Positions 43,728-55,008 of a stretch of 64,000 bases of DNA are shown one piece after another. Position 1 is the stretch's first letter. The number at the start of each line of letters is the position of its first letter. Position numbers and translations under genes: made by a program. Source of the DNA: Pisaster brevispinus (lineage: Eukaryota; Echinodermata; Asteroidea; Forcipulatida; Asteriidae); contig JAMKCF010000001.1 in NCBI GenBank assembly GCA_023634235.1, forward strand, positions 29,740,920 to 29,804,919, in the 5' to 3' direction. The notes beneath the pieces are model-generated. The model was not told where the DNA came from. It did no database searches and worked only from the letters and a program-made list of their open reading frames with translations.

Positions 43728-43890
43728 CCTACATTACAATCCTGGCTATCTCATTGGGCTCCTCCCCCCTCCCCCCATTCGATGTTGGCTCCCATTGCGC
43801 GTTTTGCGCTCCAGTTGGGGGAGCGGGGGAACGGGGAGGGTATGTTTAATGTCACATGGCCCAAGCATTTTGGCCGGGATTGTAGGTCAG
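43728..43890 (+). mobile_element. GC-rich MITE, second copy at 62895
   Basis: cattgggctcctcccccctc, gatgttggctcccattgcgc, gcgctccagttgggg. Matches 62895-63055 in order. Confidence 0.6.
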
Positions 43891-43993
43891 CCTCTACCAG
43901 TATACATGTAGCTCATAGCAGCTGCCCTATGGAGGATACCACCAAATAACCAAGTCCTCACTGGTGAGGCTAATACCTTCCTTAGAGCATGCG

Positions 43994-44368
43994 TTCAGAG
44001 TGTGGGTTCGAGTCCCGGTCTTGACACTTGTGTCCTTAAGCAAGACACTTAACCATTATTGCTTCGTCCTTCGGATGGGACATAAAAAAAGCCGTTGGCC
44101 CTGTGTGTTGTGTAACGCACGTAAAAGAACCCAGTGCACTTATCGAAGAGAGAAGGGGTCCGCCCCGGTGTTCCTGGTTTGATTGGCTGCATATTGCACC
44201 ACAGCACCTTGTAAACCATTACATGGTGCTATGTAAAGGAGTAGGTCTCATACTTCAAACGAAGCCCCACATACCTTGCAGGAAAATACTTAATGTTGAA
44301 GCGCCTTGAGTGTCACTGAGTGACAGATATGAGCGCATAAGAAGCCGTTATTATTATTATTATTATTC
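43994..44368 (+). mobile_element. tRNA-derived SINE family A with (TTA)n tail
   Basis: It starts within the tRNA-like part (gagtgtgggttcgagtcccg), then the complete body and an ATT tail. Nearly identical to 14399-14731, so recently active. Confidence 0.85.
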
Positions 44369-44604
44369 ATCACGTCTCATCTTGACCATTGCAATAGTTT
44401 GCTGTAATCCTTGCCGGCTAGCCACGTTACCCTCACTGTTAGCCTTCAGGCTAGACTTGAGTCTAAAAATCACTGAACTAACTCAGTGGTCTAGCAGGTA
44501 TTTTGAGCCTTAGTTGGCATGATCCTTATATATTGAAGACGTGATTACCATGCACTAATGCATGATAATACGTGCGTAGGTCTTTACATGTACTGTAGGT
44601 AGGA

Positions 44605-44890
44605 TATGAAACTTTGCGTGGTGGAGATACGATCTAGTGAGGTTTTTGCTTGCTGTAACACTACATGTTTATGAGTTGCATGGTGGAGATACAATCAAGT
44701 GAGGTTTGCGAAGACAGCGTGCACATGATTGGGATTTGAAACTTTGGTGGGAATACAATCTAGTAGGGTTTGCTGTTACACATAAGTGGGACTTAAAACT
44801 TTGCGTGGTGGGAATACAATCTAGTAAGGTTTGCTGTAACACTACGTGTGCATGAGTTGCTTGGTGAAGAAAAAATCTAGTGAGGTTTTC
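44605..44890 (+). repeat. Degenerate ~70-bp tandem repeat
   Basis: About four to five diverged units of tggtggagatacaatctagt, gaggtttgctgtaacact and a gtgcatgagttgc end. Indels shift the period. Confidence 0.7.
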
Positions 44891-45228
44891 GGAGATGCTT
44901 ACGAACAATGGTGACAGCCTGTCCATTCTTGTATGCCACATTTGTACAACAACAGGACAACGGTCTGGAATCCGGGATTACACAATAACCCCGGAAAGGG
45001 AGTTTACAAGGCATTCTTTTCCAGAACCTGTTGTCCCCCTATGTATGGTTGAAACGAAGCTTAGCACGGTGGGTGCCTGCATGTGGATACTACTTACTAG
45101 AAAGTCCGTGTGGATATAAACATCAGCCGTCCGGCTGTCAGCAAAAAAAATTGAGGACAATTTGAAAATGTTCCAGACGTTAAAAACGTCCGCCCATAAG
45201 TCTGTTTAAAAAAAACATTGCCAAAAAA

Positions 45229-45430
45229 TAGTAATTGGCCTGACGTTTCGACCCTAGCAGAGTCTTTCTCGAAGGCTAACTTCTCATTTTTCTTCTCATT
45301 TAACCTTCGAGAAAGACTCTGCTAGGGTCGAAACGTCAGGCCACTAACTATTTTTTTGCATTTATACCATAGGTCCTTTTGGTTGGTAAGCAGTTTGAAA
45401 CAGCTAAAACTATTTTTTCAAAAAAACATT
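45229..45430 (+). mobile_element. Foldback retroelement, second copy
   Basis: tggcctgacgtttcgaccct, agcagagtctttctcgaagg and their complement are separated by a loop of about 28 bases. The tail tccttttggttggtaagcag follows. AAAAAACATTGCC before and AAAAAACATTTGC after look like a target duplication. Confidence 0.75.
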
Positions 45431-45619
45431 TGCAGAAAAACTTGTCATCCGATGTGAAGTAGTTAGGGACCACTGCATCTCGTAGAAAGAAATTTAGGCC
45501 TATGTACATGATGTCTTGGTTAAACCATACTAGATTCTTTACGTATGTAAATTATATTAAACCACCTTAATGGACTCCACCTTTAATGATGGACTACAGG
45601 AGTAGATGTTATCAAAAAC

Positions 45620-45860
45620 AAATTTGATTAGTTTCATTCTAAAAGCTCATTAGCTTACTGATCGTAAAGTTCATACCGCAAGTTTCGATCCTCCGTTATA
45701 ATATATTCCTGTCTGAAATACTGAGTGACGTTTATACGGCCAAGGTTGAGAAATAGTAAATTGAAGGCTTTCAATTAATCACTAATGGCTTTAATTGCCG
45801 TAGTTGAAATGCTGCCGCTATGAGTGTGCAAAACAATTAGTTTAACTGGGATTTTTTTTA
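45620..45860. promoter_or_regulatory. Low-repeat island with clustered TAAT motifs
   Basis: caattaatcactaatggctt and ttaattgccgtagttgaaat (45772-45810), then caattag (45834-45840), give at least four homeodomain-type TAAT cores within 70 bases. Nothing similar was seen elsewhere in the window. Confidence 0.3.
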
Positions 45861-45979
45861 TTTTATTTTTTTTACCTCACTAATAATTTGGTTATTATTT
45901 TAAATGTTGGTTTGTAAATGGTATGTTTATTGAGAAATTGATTGTTGAATCTCTTTCAAAAACCAACCATCCTTTTACC

Positions 45980-46612
45980 AAAGATGTACCATCCCTTTAT
46001 GATATGTTTCTTGGAAACTAGAGGATTGGAATGAATGTACTCTTCCAAAAACAAATGATGTACCATCCCTTTATGATATGTTTTTTGAAAACTAGAGGAT
46101 TGGAATGAATGTACTCTTCCAAAAACAAATGATGTACCATCCCTTTATGATGTGTTTCTTGGAAACTAGAGGATTGGAATGAATGTACTCTTCCAAAAAC
46201 AAATGATGTACCATCCCTTTATGATATGTTTTTTGAAAACTAGAGGATTGGAATGAATGTACTCTTCCAAAAACAAATGATGTACCATCCCTTTATGATA
46301 TGTTTTTTGAAAACTAGAGGATTGGAATGAATGTACTCTTCCAAAAACAAATGATGTACCATCCCTTTATGATGTGTTTCTTGGAAACTAGAGGATTGGA
46401 ATGAATGTACTCTTCCAAAAACAAATGATGTACCATCCCTTTATGAATTGTTTCTTGGAAATTAGAGGATTGGAATGAATGTACTCTTCCAAAAACCAAT
46501 GATGTACCATCCCTTTATGAATTGTTTCTTGGAAACTAGAGGATTGGAATGAATGTACTCTTCCAATAACCAATGATGTACCATCCCTTTATGATATGTT
46601 TTTTGAAAACTT
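45980..46612 (+). repeat. 74-bp satellite array, nine units
   Basis: gatgtaccatccctttatga recurs at an exact 74-base step (46055, 46129, 46203, 46277, 46351, 46425, 46499, 46573). The unit also contains ctagaggattggaatgaatg and tactcttccaaaaac. The short minus-strand ORFs through it are artefacts of the repeat. Confidence 0.95.
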
Positions 46613-47655
46613 GTACAGCTGTACAAAAAAACGCTTCAACGCTTCATAGTGGGAGCCAGAATACAATCTTGCACCGGCAAAAAACATTTTCTAATCCACT
46701 TGGGCAAACCGACTCAACCATCAAGACAACTGTGACATCCAGTTCTTTATTGGCAGGGAAGAAGTCACAAACTATATATGAATGTTAGGTGACCTGTTTA
46801 ATGCTAAGCAAGATTTTGTTGTGCTAAGAAATTTTGTTGAGCTTAAAAACCAATTCGAAGGAAGATGGCAACAAGTGATCTTAGCTGGAATTCATTTGAA
46901 GTGTGTTCAAACAATGAGGAAGTTGAGTTCACATAAGAGTAAACAGGTTTTAGTTGTAAAAAATAATTCATTTTGAAAATTCTTCTCTGTTTTTCAGAAA
47001 GATTCGTGAAAAACCCTAATACGCTATTATGGGAGCTCCATTTTGTATAGCTGCTTCGTTGCAATAACAAGGACAGAAGTGGATCAAGTTTTTTCAAAAC
47101 CTTGATGTTGTGGCTGATTTTTTTTATCGATGATGATGAAAAATTACATTTAAAAAAGTGTACAAATATAAAAAAGACAATTAAATGATAAACAAACACA
47201 CATAATAATAATAATTGTATTGTAGGCCTATTGTATTGTATTGTATTTTATTTCGAAGCTGGAACAAACCCCTGGAACAAACCCCATAACCCTGGGGAGG
47301 GTAACATCAGTAAATAACAACTAGTGAAGAAGTCGTACGGAAAGCTAGGAGTGTTAACTTAGAACACAAACAAACATTGGTTAAACCTTATCACACAGTT
47401 TGATTTCCTTTTAAAACAGTAAATAAAAAGATATATTTGGCAAGGCAGTTAATAATAGCTTCATCGTGATGGTCCATCAAAAACTTAAATCTATCTTCCC
47501 TACCAAGGATTTCAAAGTCGTTTTATTGATTAATAATATAGTGTAATATATTATAAACAAGTTTAAATAACATTCCTGTTAAAATTTTTTGCTCAAGCAG
47601 CTGTTATTGGACTTCATTGGGGCACTGGCCACAATATTTGCTCCCTGTCTACCTT
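46613..47655. other. Unassigned AT-rich segment
   Basis: No exon or family repeat is recognised, apart from a ttgtattgtattgtatttta stretch near 47230 that may be a LINE tail. Confidence 0.35.
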
Positions 47656-47658
47656 TTT

Positions 47659-48202
47659 TTAAAGAGAACGTCCCTTTGGTTTTTTGGAACCGTTTGATTG
47701 TTGTAATCCTATAAAAATGTATAAGAATAAAACAAACCTGTGAAAATTTCATCAAGTGGTAGCGTTTTTGAGATATCGTCAAAAATCTGGAGCGGTTATG
47801 TCAACACAGGAAGAAAAATCCGTAATTGGAATACGCAATCTGAGAAACGTTACTGTGACCTCAGATTCAAATTTGGAGGGATAAAAACTGATATCTTTTT
47901 TCCGCAACCACATTACTTTGAAGTGAAATGATTCTCAAAATGCTTTATACTACCTAAAAGCTGCAGCCGTCAATTTCACCAAACTCTTCCTAACTTAGGA
48001 TTAATCTTAGGACTTAGGATGAGTCTCAGACTTGCATTGTAACATGTAAACCTTAAGATTAATCCTAAGTTAGGACTAGTTACTCATCCTAACTCGAGAT
48101 AGGATTAATCCTAGCGTTTCGTGAAATCGGCTGCTGTACTTCTATTAAGTTTTATTGCCATTAATTTTAAGAGTAATTTCCGAACGTCTACAGACCCTTT
48201 AA
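47659..48202 (-). mobile_element. TTAA-flanked MITE with a nested gatttcac MITE
   Basis: TTAA at 47659-47662 and 48199-48202 bound a minus-orientation copy. At 47965-48129 a second MITE (ends agccgtcaatttcac and gtgaaatcggct) interrupts it, flanked by GCTGC at 47960-47964 and 48130-48134. Confidence 0.85.
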
Positions 48203-48354
48203 GTGTATGTATCATCAATCATGCAGTGTATATTGGCACAAAAATGACATCTACAGTTGGCTTGTATGTAGGCGTGTCACTCTATGAGCTACCACAGCTG
48301 GACCTGACTTGTTTTCGTTAGCAAACACCTTATCACCTTAAGGGACCCAGTATA

Positions 48355-48660
48355 AGTGAGAATAGTTGTAGGATGGGTTTTGTATGTGGTGCAATCGACC
48401 ACTCTACGCCGCTAGAGACGAATTAGACTGGTCCCGTGTCTTTATCCGCAAGGATAAAGACAGGTACTGGTCTTAAGGCCCAATGATTTCATTGGATACA
48501 TCACGTAGCGTTGTTTTGTTCTGCGAGTGTCCCTGTGTGAAATGAATGCTAGGTCAAAGGTACGTTTGCCAACATCCGGTCTGGCGGGTATCTGGCATTA
48601 TTCACGAGCCTCGAAGTGTGACGTCAGATGTTCGGGCTAGAGACGAATGAGACTATTTTC
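48355..48660 (-). mobile_element. Short repeat with hairpin, partner of 23255
   Basis: The complement of this segment matches 23255-23540. The hairpin gtctttatccgcaaggataa plus agac lies at 48438-48461, with a 10-base stem and GCAA loop. Confidence 0.65.
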
Positions 48661-48989
48661 AATGTAGGTGGCGTTACCCTTTCCACGTACATGTTACAGT
48701 AGTTGTGAAAATAGTATTTGAAGAATCATCGAGTTGCTTATTTTGGTTGCAGTACAAATGAAATAAGCATGTGTACAGTGTTTGATGAATATGACACAAA
48801 ATCCTCTGACAAACATCAACTGATTATCTGTTTTTACTTCACTAAAAAAAACACCTGACGACCAAATCTGATGCAATTTTTCACAGACAGGATGCCTGTA
48901 CGAACTTACTCTTTCAAAAACCAATTGGCATTGTCGGTTATTAGCCATTTTATAACACACGACTCATTTTGATCATTTATAATTCGGAG

Positions 48990-49160
48990 AGGTACTTGTG
49001 ACAACTACCTCTCTCTAATGACCTTGTGTTTATGCAATCTCCGTTAAGGGTTTATGCACACATTGGACCTTAAGGAATAGCACTTGAGGTTGACTTGATG
49101 ATCATTTCGCGGCACTTGTGCTGTAAATATTAATGGTGTTATTCTGCATTTTTTAAAGGT
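48990..49160. other. Low-repeat segment
   Basis: Contains ctctctaatgaccttg and gtttatgcaatctcc. No repeat or exon was recognised. Confidence 0.25.
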
Positions 49161-49162
49161 GT

Positions 49163-49800
49163 GCTGTGTCGTAATGTGGGTGAGCGGTCTAGTGCACAGG
49201 CGTCATGCCAAAAAGTGTTCGCTGCGAAATAGTGTCCGCTGAGCATGCGCAGTGGACGCAGTACACTATGCAGTATTTCGTGCCAAATATTGGATAGTCA
49301 AAATGGACCGGAATGGACAGAATTTGCCAAGAAGTTAATGTGAAAAGTGAAACTGTAAAACATCATCCACACGTAAAAACAGACAAGGATATTTTAATAA
49401 TACTTTGTTAAAATTTCAAACGAGAGAGAAACTCACCATAATTCTGAAGTGCGTGTCATTTGCAGGTCTAAAAACTTCAAAATAAAATCTTGCCATTTGA
49501 GAAAGTGCTAAATTTTATAGATGATGAAGTGTTACGAATCCTTATAATCACAAATAACAATGAAACTTCCCCCCCCAAAAAAAACCCACACATTTGTAAA
49601 AGACAAACTTAGATGAAAAGATACAATAGGATGCACACTTAACGCGGACACTGTTTGGTAAGACTCAATAAACAATGTGACGTCATGGACTCATGACCAA
49701 TCGTACCACAGTATGCTAATGAGCGGACGCTGTTTGCCATGACACTGCGCCTCAAGATGCGATGTTGTCAAGAGTGTGGGTTCAGGTCCCACTCTCTAAC
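49163..49800 (+). mobile_element. SINE-like tRNA segment split by a 540-bp TIR element
   Basis: gtgggtgagcggtctagtgc (A-box side) and gtgtgggttcaggtcccact (B-box side) are separated by 49202-49743. The insert's ends tcatgccaaaaagtgttcgc and gcggacgctgtttgccatga are inverted repeats. The insert has no ORF. Confidence 0.6.
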
Positions 49801-50750
49801 CTCTAACACAGTCTGCCATTTTGTTTAACCAAATTTTGAACAAAAATTACAGACCATGTTAGTTCATAAAGTAAAAGGAAAACCACACAATCGTTGTATT
49901 CTACTTTTAAAAGAATATCTTTCCAATCATATTCATTTCACAAAAAATGCTTGTTATGGCCCAAAAAGCCCAGTTCGAAGGCAATGTGACCCTTTAAAGG
50001 GCATATACCGGCTTCATTTGGGCTATTTAGGCTACAAAATAGACCCAAACATGAATCTGAAGGTCTTCCAGGAGTAGAATTGAACAGTTCCTAAAAGAAA
50101 CCATCAAATTTTGCTGTTTTCTGTCATTTTTTACAAAACTTGGGTCACGTTTGGTTTGACAAGCCAGTCCAGCTGGATCAACCTAAATGTAGCCTTGGAG
50201 CATGGTTTCTCTAGTCCAATTTGCTAGTTGCTTCACAATGTGTATTAGTATTGAAAATAATTTTGGGTATCAAGTTAACTACAAGGGATGATAGAGGTAG
50301 ATTAGGTTCAATATGACAACAATTTATCTTTGCAGTTTGATGTCAAATAAATAATTACACTTAAGTACAGAAGATAATTTTTAAAATAATAGGAAGTGAA
50401 ATTGAAAATGATGTGCTAATGCTTTGCCTCGCTAATGTTGACATTAATCCTATCGTTTGCTCAACAAAATACATTGACTAACTTTTTTCACTAGTCAATC
50501 AACTAGGCGCGCTTGAGTGCAAAACCTACCACGCTTGCGTGACTTAAATCGCAAATTGATAAAAAGGTTGGCAGCCAAATTTGCTCCTTATTAGACTGTC
50601 ATAATTTGCGGATAATTTAAGAGTATGAGGTCAAAATTAATACTTTGATAAAGCAGGGATGTAGAGCTGCAAACATTTTGTGTCTTGCAATCAGGGAGAT
50701 TTTGTATCGGGGAGATATTTAAAATTGCATTCAAAATAGCAGGGTTTGCC
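49801..50750. other. Old repeats and unassigned DNA
   Basis: 49855-50000 matches 33780-33945. The rest is AT-rich without recognised features. Confidence 0.35.
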
Positions 50751-50754
50751 CTTA

Positions 50755-51210
50755 ACTTTTTCAGTGACTAGCCAGCAGGACCAGTCGGCTTGTCATTTCA
50801 CTGGTATGCCAGCTTTTTCACTGGTTCATATTTCAAGGTTTCCTTTTAACATTTTCATTACCATGGGACTTGTAATTTGAACTAGTATGGAGTGGTTTAC
50901 ATGCAGCGATGGGACTTCAGCGATGAACTAGCCAGCAGGACTCAGTTTGACAGAATTCTGACTGGTCCTCAGGTGTTTTAACTGGCAATTGGCAAGCGGA
51001 CCAGTGTTAATGGAGAACACTGCTTATAGACCTCTATCATGCTGCCTCCATATTGGCCATGTTCCTTGTATCCAAAAACAGTAATGGATGCTGACGGTCA
51101 TTTCACATAAAGGAACCAGACCATTTGTCCTTCCAGCCTCGGTTTGGTTACATTGATTTAAATGGGAGAAACAAGACGAATGGATCAAGATAAAGGTCTA
51201 TTAGGGACAA
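50755..51210. repeat. Two degraded MITE-like repeats
   Basis: 50755-51010 resembles 4430-4705 (agccagcaggaccagt motifs). 51040-51200 resembles 14880-15085 in opposite orientation (catgctgcctccatattggc; aagataaaggtctattag). Confidence 0.45.
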
Positions 51211-51227
51211 AGCTTCCATAATCTGGG

Positions 51228-51590
51228 AGATTTTTTACTTTGTTCATCCAAACATGGAAAGATCGGTTTATTTTCAAGGGTTTTTCTGCAGTATCAGGGA
51301 GAGTTGGCAGCTCTGGGGGTGTCCCGATAAAAAAATGGTCTGTGAAACACAGCCAGACTCCACTCTGGCAAACACTGGCCTGGAGAATGCAGTGGTGTCG
51401 GATTAAATTATGTGATATTTCAGTATGCCATCAGTTTGTTGTTAAAGGGCTTTGAAAAACACACTGGTTTTTGGTAGATAAATGATGGCACTTTCCAATT
51501 CAGTGACTGCCAACTCTCCCTGATACTGCAGAAAGTTCCCTGAAAATAAACCGATCTTTCCATGTGTGGATGAACAAATTTTAAAATCTC
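51228..51590. mobile_element. Foldback element with ~80-bp TIRs
   Basis: ggaaagatcggtttattttc and ctgcagtatcagggagagtt on the left recur as the complement on the right (51509-51590), with few mismatches over about 80 bases. The spacer is about 200 bases. No ORF. Confidence 0.85.
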
Positions 51591-51794
51591 CAATTCAGTG
51601 ACTTTCCAACTCTTGAAATTGACATAAAACCTTAATGGTGTTTTTACGTGGTTTTTAGGGTCTGTGTCTGGGTAATATGTTTGTATTTTTGTCTGGTTGA
51701 CGGGGGTAGTCGGCGAACATAAAAGTGACAGAAGAACTGGTTGACAAATGTGTCAAAAAGTGGATTTAGGGTGGAGACTGTGAGGATTTTTTTT

Positions 51795-51900
51795 TCAGAT
51801 CCTTGTAACATCTGTGAACTGTGTCCTGCTCATTTTTGCATAGCAGCCAATTTATGAGCAATATTTGCTCCTATGCAGCTCTATGAAATTGGGCCCTTGG
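51795..51900. mobile_element. Right half of a gggcccaatttcat-family MITE
   Basis: gtgaactgtgtcctgctcat and gcagctctatgaaattgggc correspond to the right half. The left end is absent. Confidence 0.6.
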
Positions 51901-51999
51901 GCCCATTTAGGGTTAGGTTTAATTTCTACAGAGCTGTTTATTAGCAGACAACTGTCAATTCTCCGCTTAGCAAAAACTGAGCATAACTGTTTTGGCCTC

Positions 52000-52800
52000 A
52001 AGTCTGAGGTAGGGTTCTAACCTGAGTCCATAGAGGTTGTGAAAGGCAGGGTAAGAAACCGCTAAGCCAACCTGGTTCCTGATTTATGTTGGCCCCCTAC
52101 TTACTTACTATCTGTACCTTATCAACGCCTCCTTGTAAATGATAAGCTTGTTTTAAAATGTAACCCAATCAACAGGCGAGGCTATCCATAGTAGGATTCG
52201 AACCAGGGTCCACAGAGGTGAAAGGCTGGGCAAGAAACTGTTAAGCCAACCTGATACTCGATTTTTGTACTTGCTTTCAAACTGTACCTTACCCATGCCT
52301 CTTGGTAAATGATAAACTCGATGTAACATGTAACCCAATCGACAGGCGAGGCTATCCATAGTAGGATTCGAACCAGGGTCCACAGAGGTGAAAGGCAGGG
52401 CAAGAAACTGCTAAGCCAATCTGATACTCGATGTTTGTACTTGCTTTCAAACTGTACCTTATCAATGCCTCTTGGTATATAATAAGCTTGATGTGACATG
52501 TAACCCAATCAACATGCAAGGCTGTCCAAAGAGTGATTCGAACCAGGGTCAACAGAGGTGAAAGGCTGGGCAAGATACTGCTGAGCCAACCTGATTCCCG
52601 ATTTATGTACTTGCTTACAATCTGTACCTTACCAATGCCTCCTGTTAAATAATAGGTTTGGTGTGACATGTGACCCAATTGGCATACAGCTTGGCTCATG
52701 TCCAAAGCGGGATTCGAACCAGAGTCCCCAGAGCTAAAAGGCACGGAAAGATGTATACCACCAAGCCAACCTGAATGCCCGAACTTTGTGCTTTGACTTT
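52000..52800 (-). repeat. 170-bp tandem repeat built on SINE family C
   Basis: taacccaatc recurs at exactly 170-base steps (52161, 52331, 52501, 52671). Each unit holds the minus-strand B-box (ggattcgaaccagggtccac) and tttcacctctgtgg complement of family C. About five units, more diverged toward the edges. Confidence 0.9.
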
Positions 52801-53001
52801 TAAAAGTCAGCAACCAAGCCACCTGCATTATAATTAAAGGTCTGTTTGGCGCAGACAGTGATGATCAGTGATCAAAGAGATGTCGTTCCGAGGATGATCT
52901 TCGGTCATGCATGAAGATCAGATGACTCGCACTCTGGGGATACAATCTGCAAAGCATGATGCATAATTAATGGGATTGTACACTTACATCATTGGCTTTT
53001 A

Positions 53002-53315
53002 GAAGAGTACGCTCATTCAAATCCTCTTTCAAGAAACATATTATAACAGGATGGTACGTCTTTGGTTTTTGGAAGAGTACATCCATTCCAATCCTCTAGC
53101 TTTCAAGAAACATATCATACAGGGATGTTACGGCTTTGGTTTTTGGGAAGAGTACATTCATTCCAATCCTCTAGCTTTCAAGAAACATATCATAAAGGGA
53201 AGGTACGTCATTGGTTTTTGGAAGAGTACATTCATTCCAATCCTCTAGCTTTCAAGAAACATATCATACAGGGATGTTACGGCTTTGGTTTTTGGAGGAA
53301 TACATTAATAAATCA
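53002..53315 (-). repeat. 74-bp satellite array, four units, inverted
   Basis: gaagagtacattcattccaa, cctctagctttcaagaaaca and tatcataaagggaag are the complement of the 45980-46612 unit, with the same 74-base period. Orientation is opposite to the other arrays. Confidence 0.9.
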
Positions 53316-54222
53316 AGAAACATTAAATACCTGTAAAACAACCAGATTTCACCTTGTGAATGTATGTATATTGTGCATCCAATATTTGTATAATGTATGC
53401 AAAGTCACACATATCTCCTTGACACATTGGATAACTATTTTGTACTGGGTTACTCCTATCAATGGTTTACAGTGCACCAACTAACATGGTACTTGGCAAA
53501 GTTCTGCATGTAACAGGGCCATACTTTAATAGAAAAAATTTACAAAGTTAAAAGTTCAGAATTGTTAAGCCCCACCGGCAAAGCCAAGGGAGCATCTAGT
53601 GTTTGCCTCCTTGGGGGTCAATGTCTAAACTTCATACGCCACAATTTGGTTATTTATTTATTTTTTGATAGGAAACAGCAAAAAGACAACCATATAAAAT
53701 ACAAATTGGATTGCTAAAATATGTGGGATGTGAAATCAATGTCCCAGAACATGGTTCACAAACCCAACATAGAATAAATTTACTATATTTCACATTAAAA
53801 GACATACGTTTTATGTCAAACCGGAAGAAAACCTTGATTTTACCTTTGGTCCCCCATATAAAATGAGCCATGATATTCATCGCATATCATGAATATTAAT
53901 GAGCCACTGACCTGAAATAATTATGCAAATTCCCCATTCACTAAAGCTCAGTCACTCAACCCTGACACCCAGGCGCATTCTGACACACTCTGTGTCTCCT
54001 CCATAGTTGTGACAGTTCACCGTCTGTAGTGGGCGATCTACATGTGGTTTGGACGTGTTTTTTTTTTATCTGTCGTGGCATGGGGACTGTAGCAATTACA
54101 CAGCCCCCCGGATTTCCAGTCCATACTACCGTCGTTCAGTATTAGTTGAAATACGTTCAGGTACGATTCAAAGCTGGAATGGCTGGATGCGCAGCACGCC
54201 ATGTCCGCTTGTCGAAGCAACC
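53316..54222. other. Low-repeat segment before the candidate exon at 54223
   Basis: No SINE or MITE family was recognised here. It includes the octamer at 53923 and a t10 run near 54059. It may hold a promoter and 5' UTR if the exon at 54223 is real. Confidence 0.35.
53923..53930 (+). promoter_or_regulatory. Octamer motif ATGCAAAT
   Basis: An exact POU-type octamer lies in a low-repeat segment about 300 bases before the candidate start codon at 54223. Motif identity is certain. Function is inference. Confidence 0.3.
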
Positions 54223-54253
54223 ATGGCAGGGGACGCAGGTGGAGGTGAAGACG
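54223..54253 (+). CDS. Possible first coding exon of a third gene
   Basis: The ATG sits in a near-ideal start context (aaccATGGca). It encodes MAGDAGGGED plus one base, followed by a donor-like gacg|gtaact. The short Gly/Asp-rich N-terminus is typical of first coding exons. The preceding 300 bases are free of known repeats and contain an octamer ATGCAAAT at 53923-53930. No following exon was found up to 64000, so the gene identity is unknown and the call is tentative. Confidence 0.35.
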
Positions 54254-54565
54254 GTAACTAAGTTTCCTGTAAGTGTAATTTGTTGCTAATCTATAAAACG
54301 TCTGTTCGATAGTTAAACAGCTACTTGAGCAAAACCATTTTAATGGGAATGTTATTTAACCTTGTTTATAATGTGCGTTGGTTATCATTTCACTGTAACT
54401 TTGATATTTTTACAGTTCTGAATTGTTCGTAATTATCGACCAAAACATTAGGCACCAAACTCAAGGTTTTGAAAAACTAGCTACACTTCTGCTGTTGACA
54501 GGTGCGTCAAAATGACAATACTTTGACGCTGTTTGTGGGATGTTGTTTTGTCCGGCAGGACACTA
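54254..54565. other. Unassigned segment after the candidate exon
   Basis: No exon or repeat family is recognised. It would be the start of the first intron if the exon at 54223 is real. Confidence 0.3.
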
Positions 54566-54770
54566 CATCACTGTTGCTTATCCTTCGGATGGGACATAAA
54601 ACGTTAAGTCCTGTGTAATGCACGTAATACAACCTACGTGTCACAACCAGTCATGGCACCTTGAGAATGACAAAGTACAATTACTTTTTCAGTCAGACGG
54701 GACCTAAACCTGTAGATTCTGTCTGTTGTATAATGCACATAAAAGAACCCAGTACACTTAGGGAAGGTAC
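54566..54770 (+). mobile_element. Fragments of SINE family A body
   Basis: tatccttcggatgggacata and taatgcacataaaagaaccc match parts of the family-A body. The tRNA head is missing. Confidence 0.55.
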
Positions 54771-55008
54771 ACTCAAAAGTCGGGTACGTTCTCGGCGCAA
54801 AAGAACATTAACGTGGGCAAACGCCCGTAATCCATACGACCACCAGTACCTTCTGCTGGACTGCATCATCGTGCCAAAGTACAGGAGCAACCCTCCATGA
54901 GTGAACATTCCGGCAGTCCAACGGACTTTTTCATGAGGGCGCGCTGGAATAATTATCCGATCCAATAGGAGCATTCATACCGTTCCGGCATTTGAGACAT
55001 TCCCTTAT

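Noticed and set aside
45980..46612. CRISPR-like array
   Set aside because: Units are contiguous without unique spacers, the period is 74 bp, and this is animal DNA.
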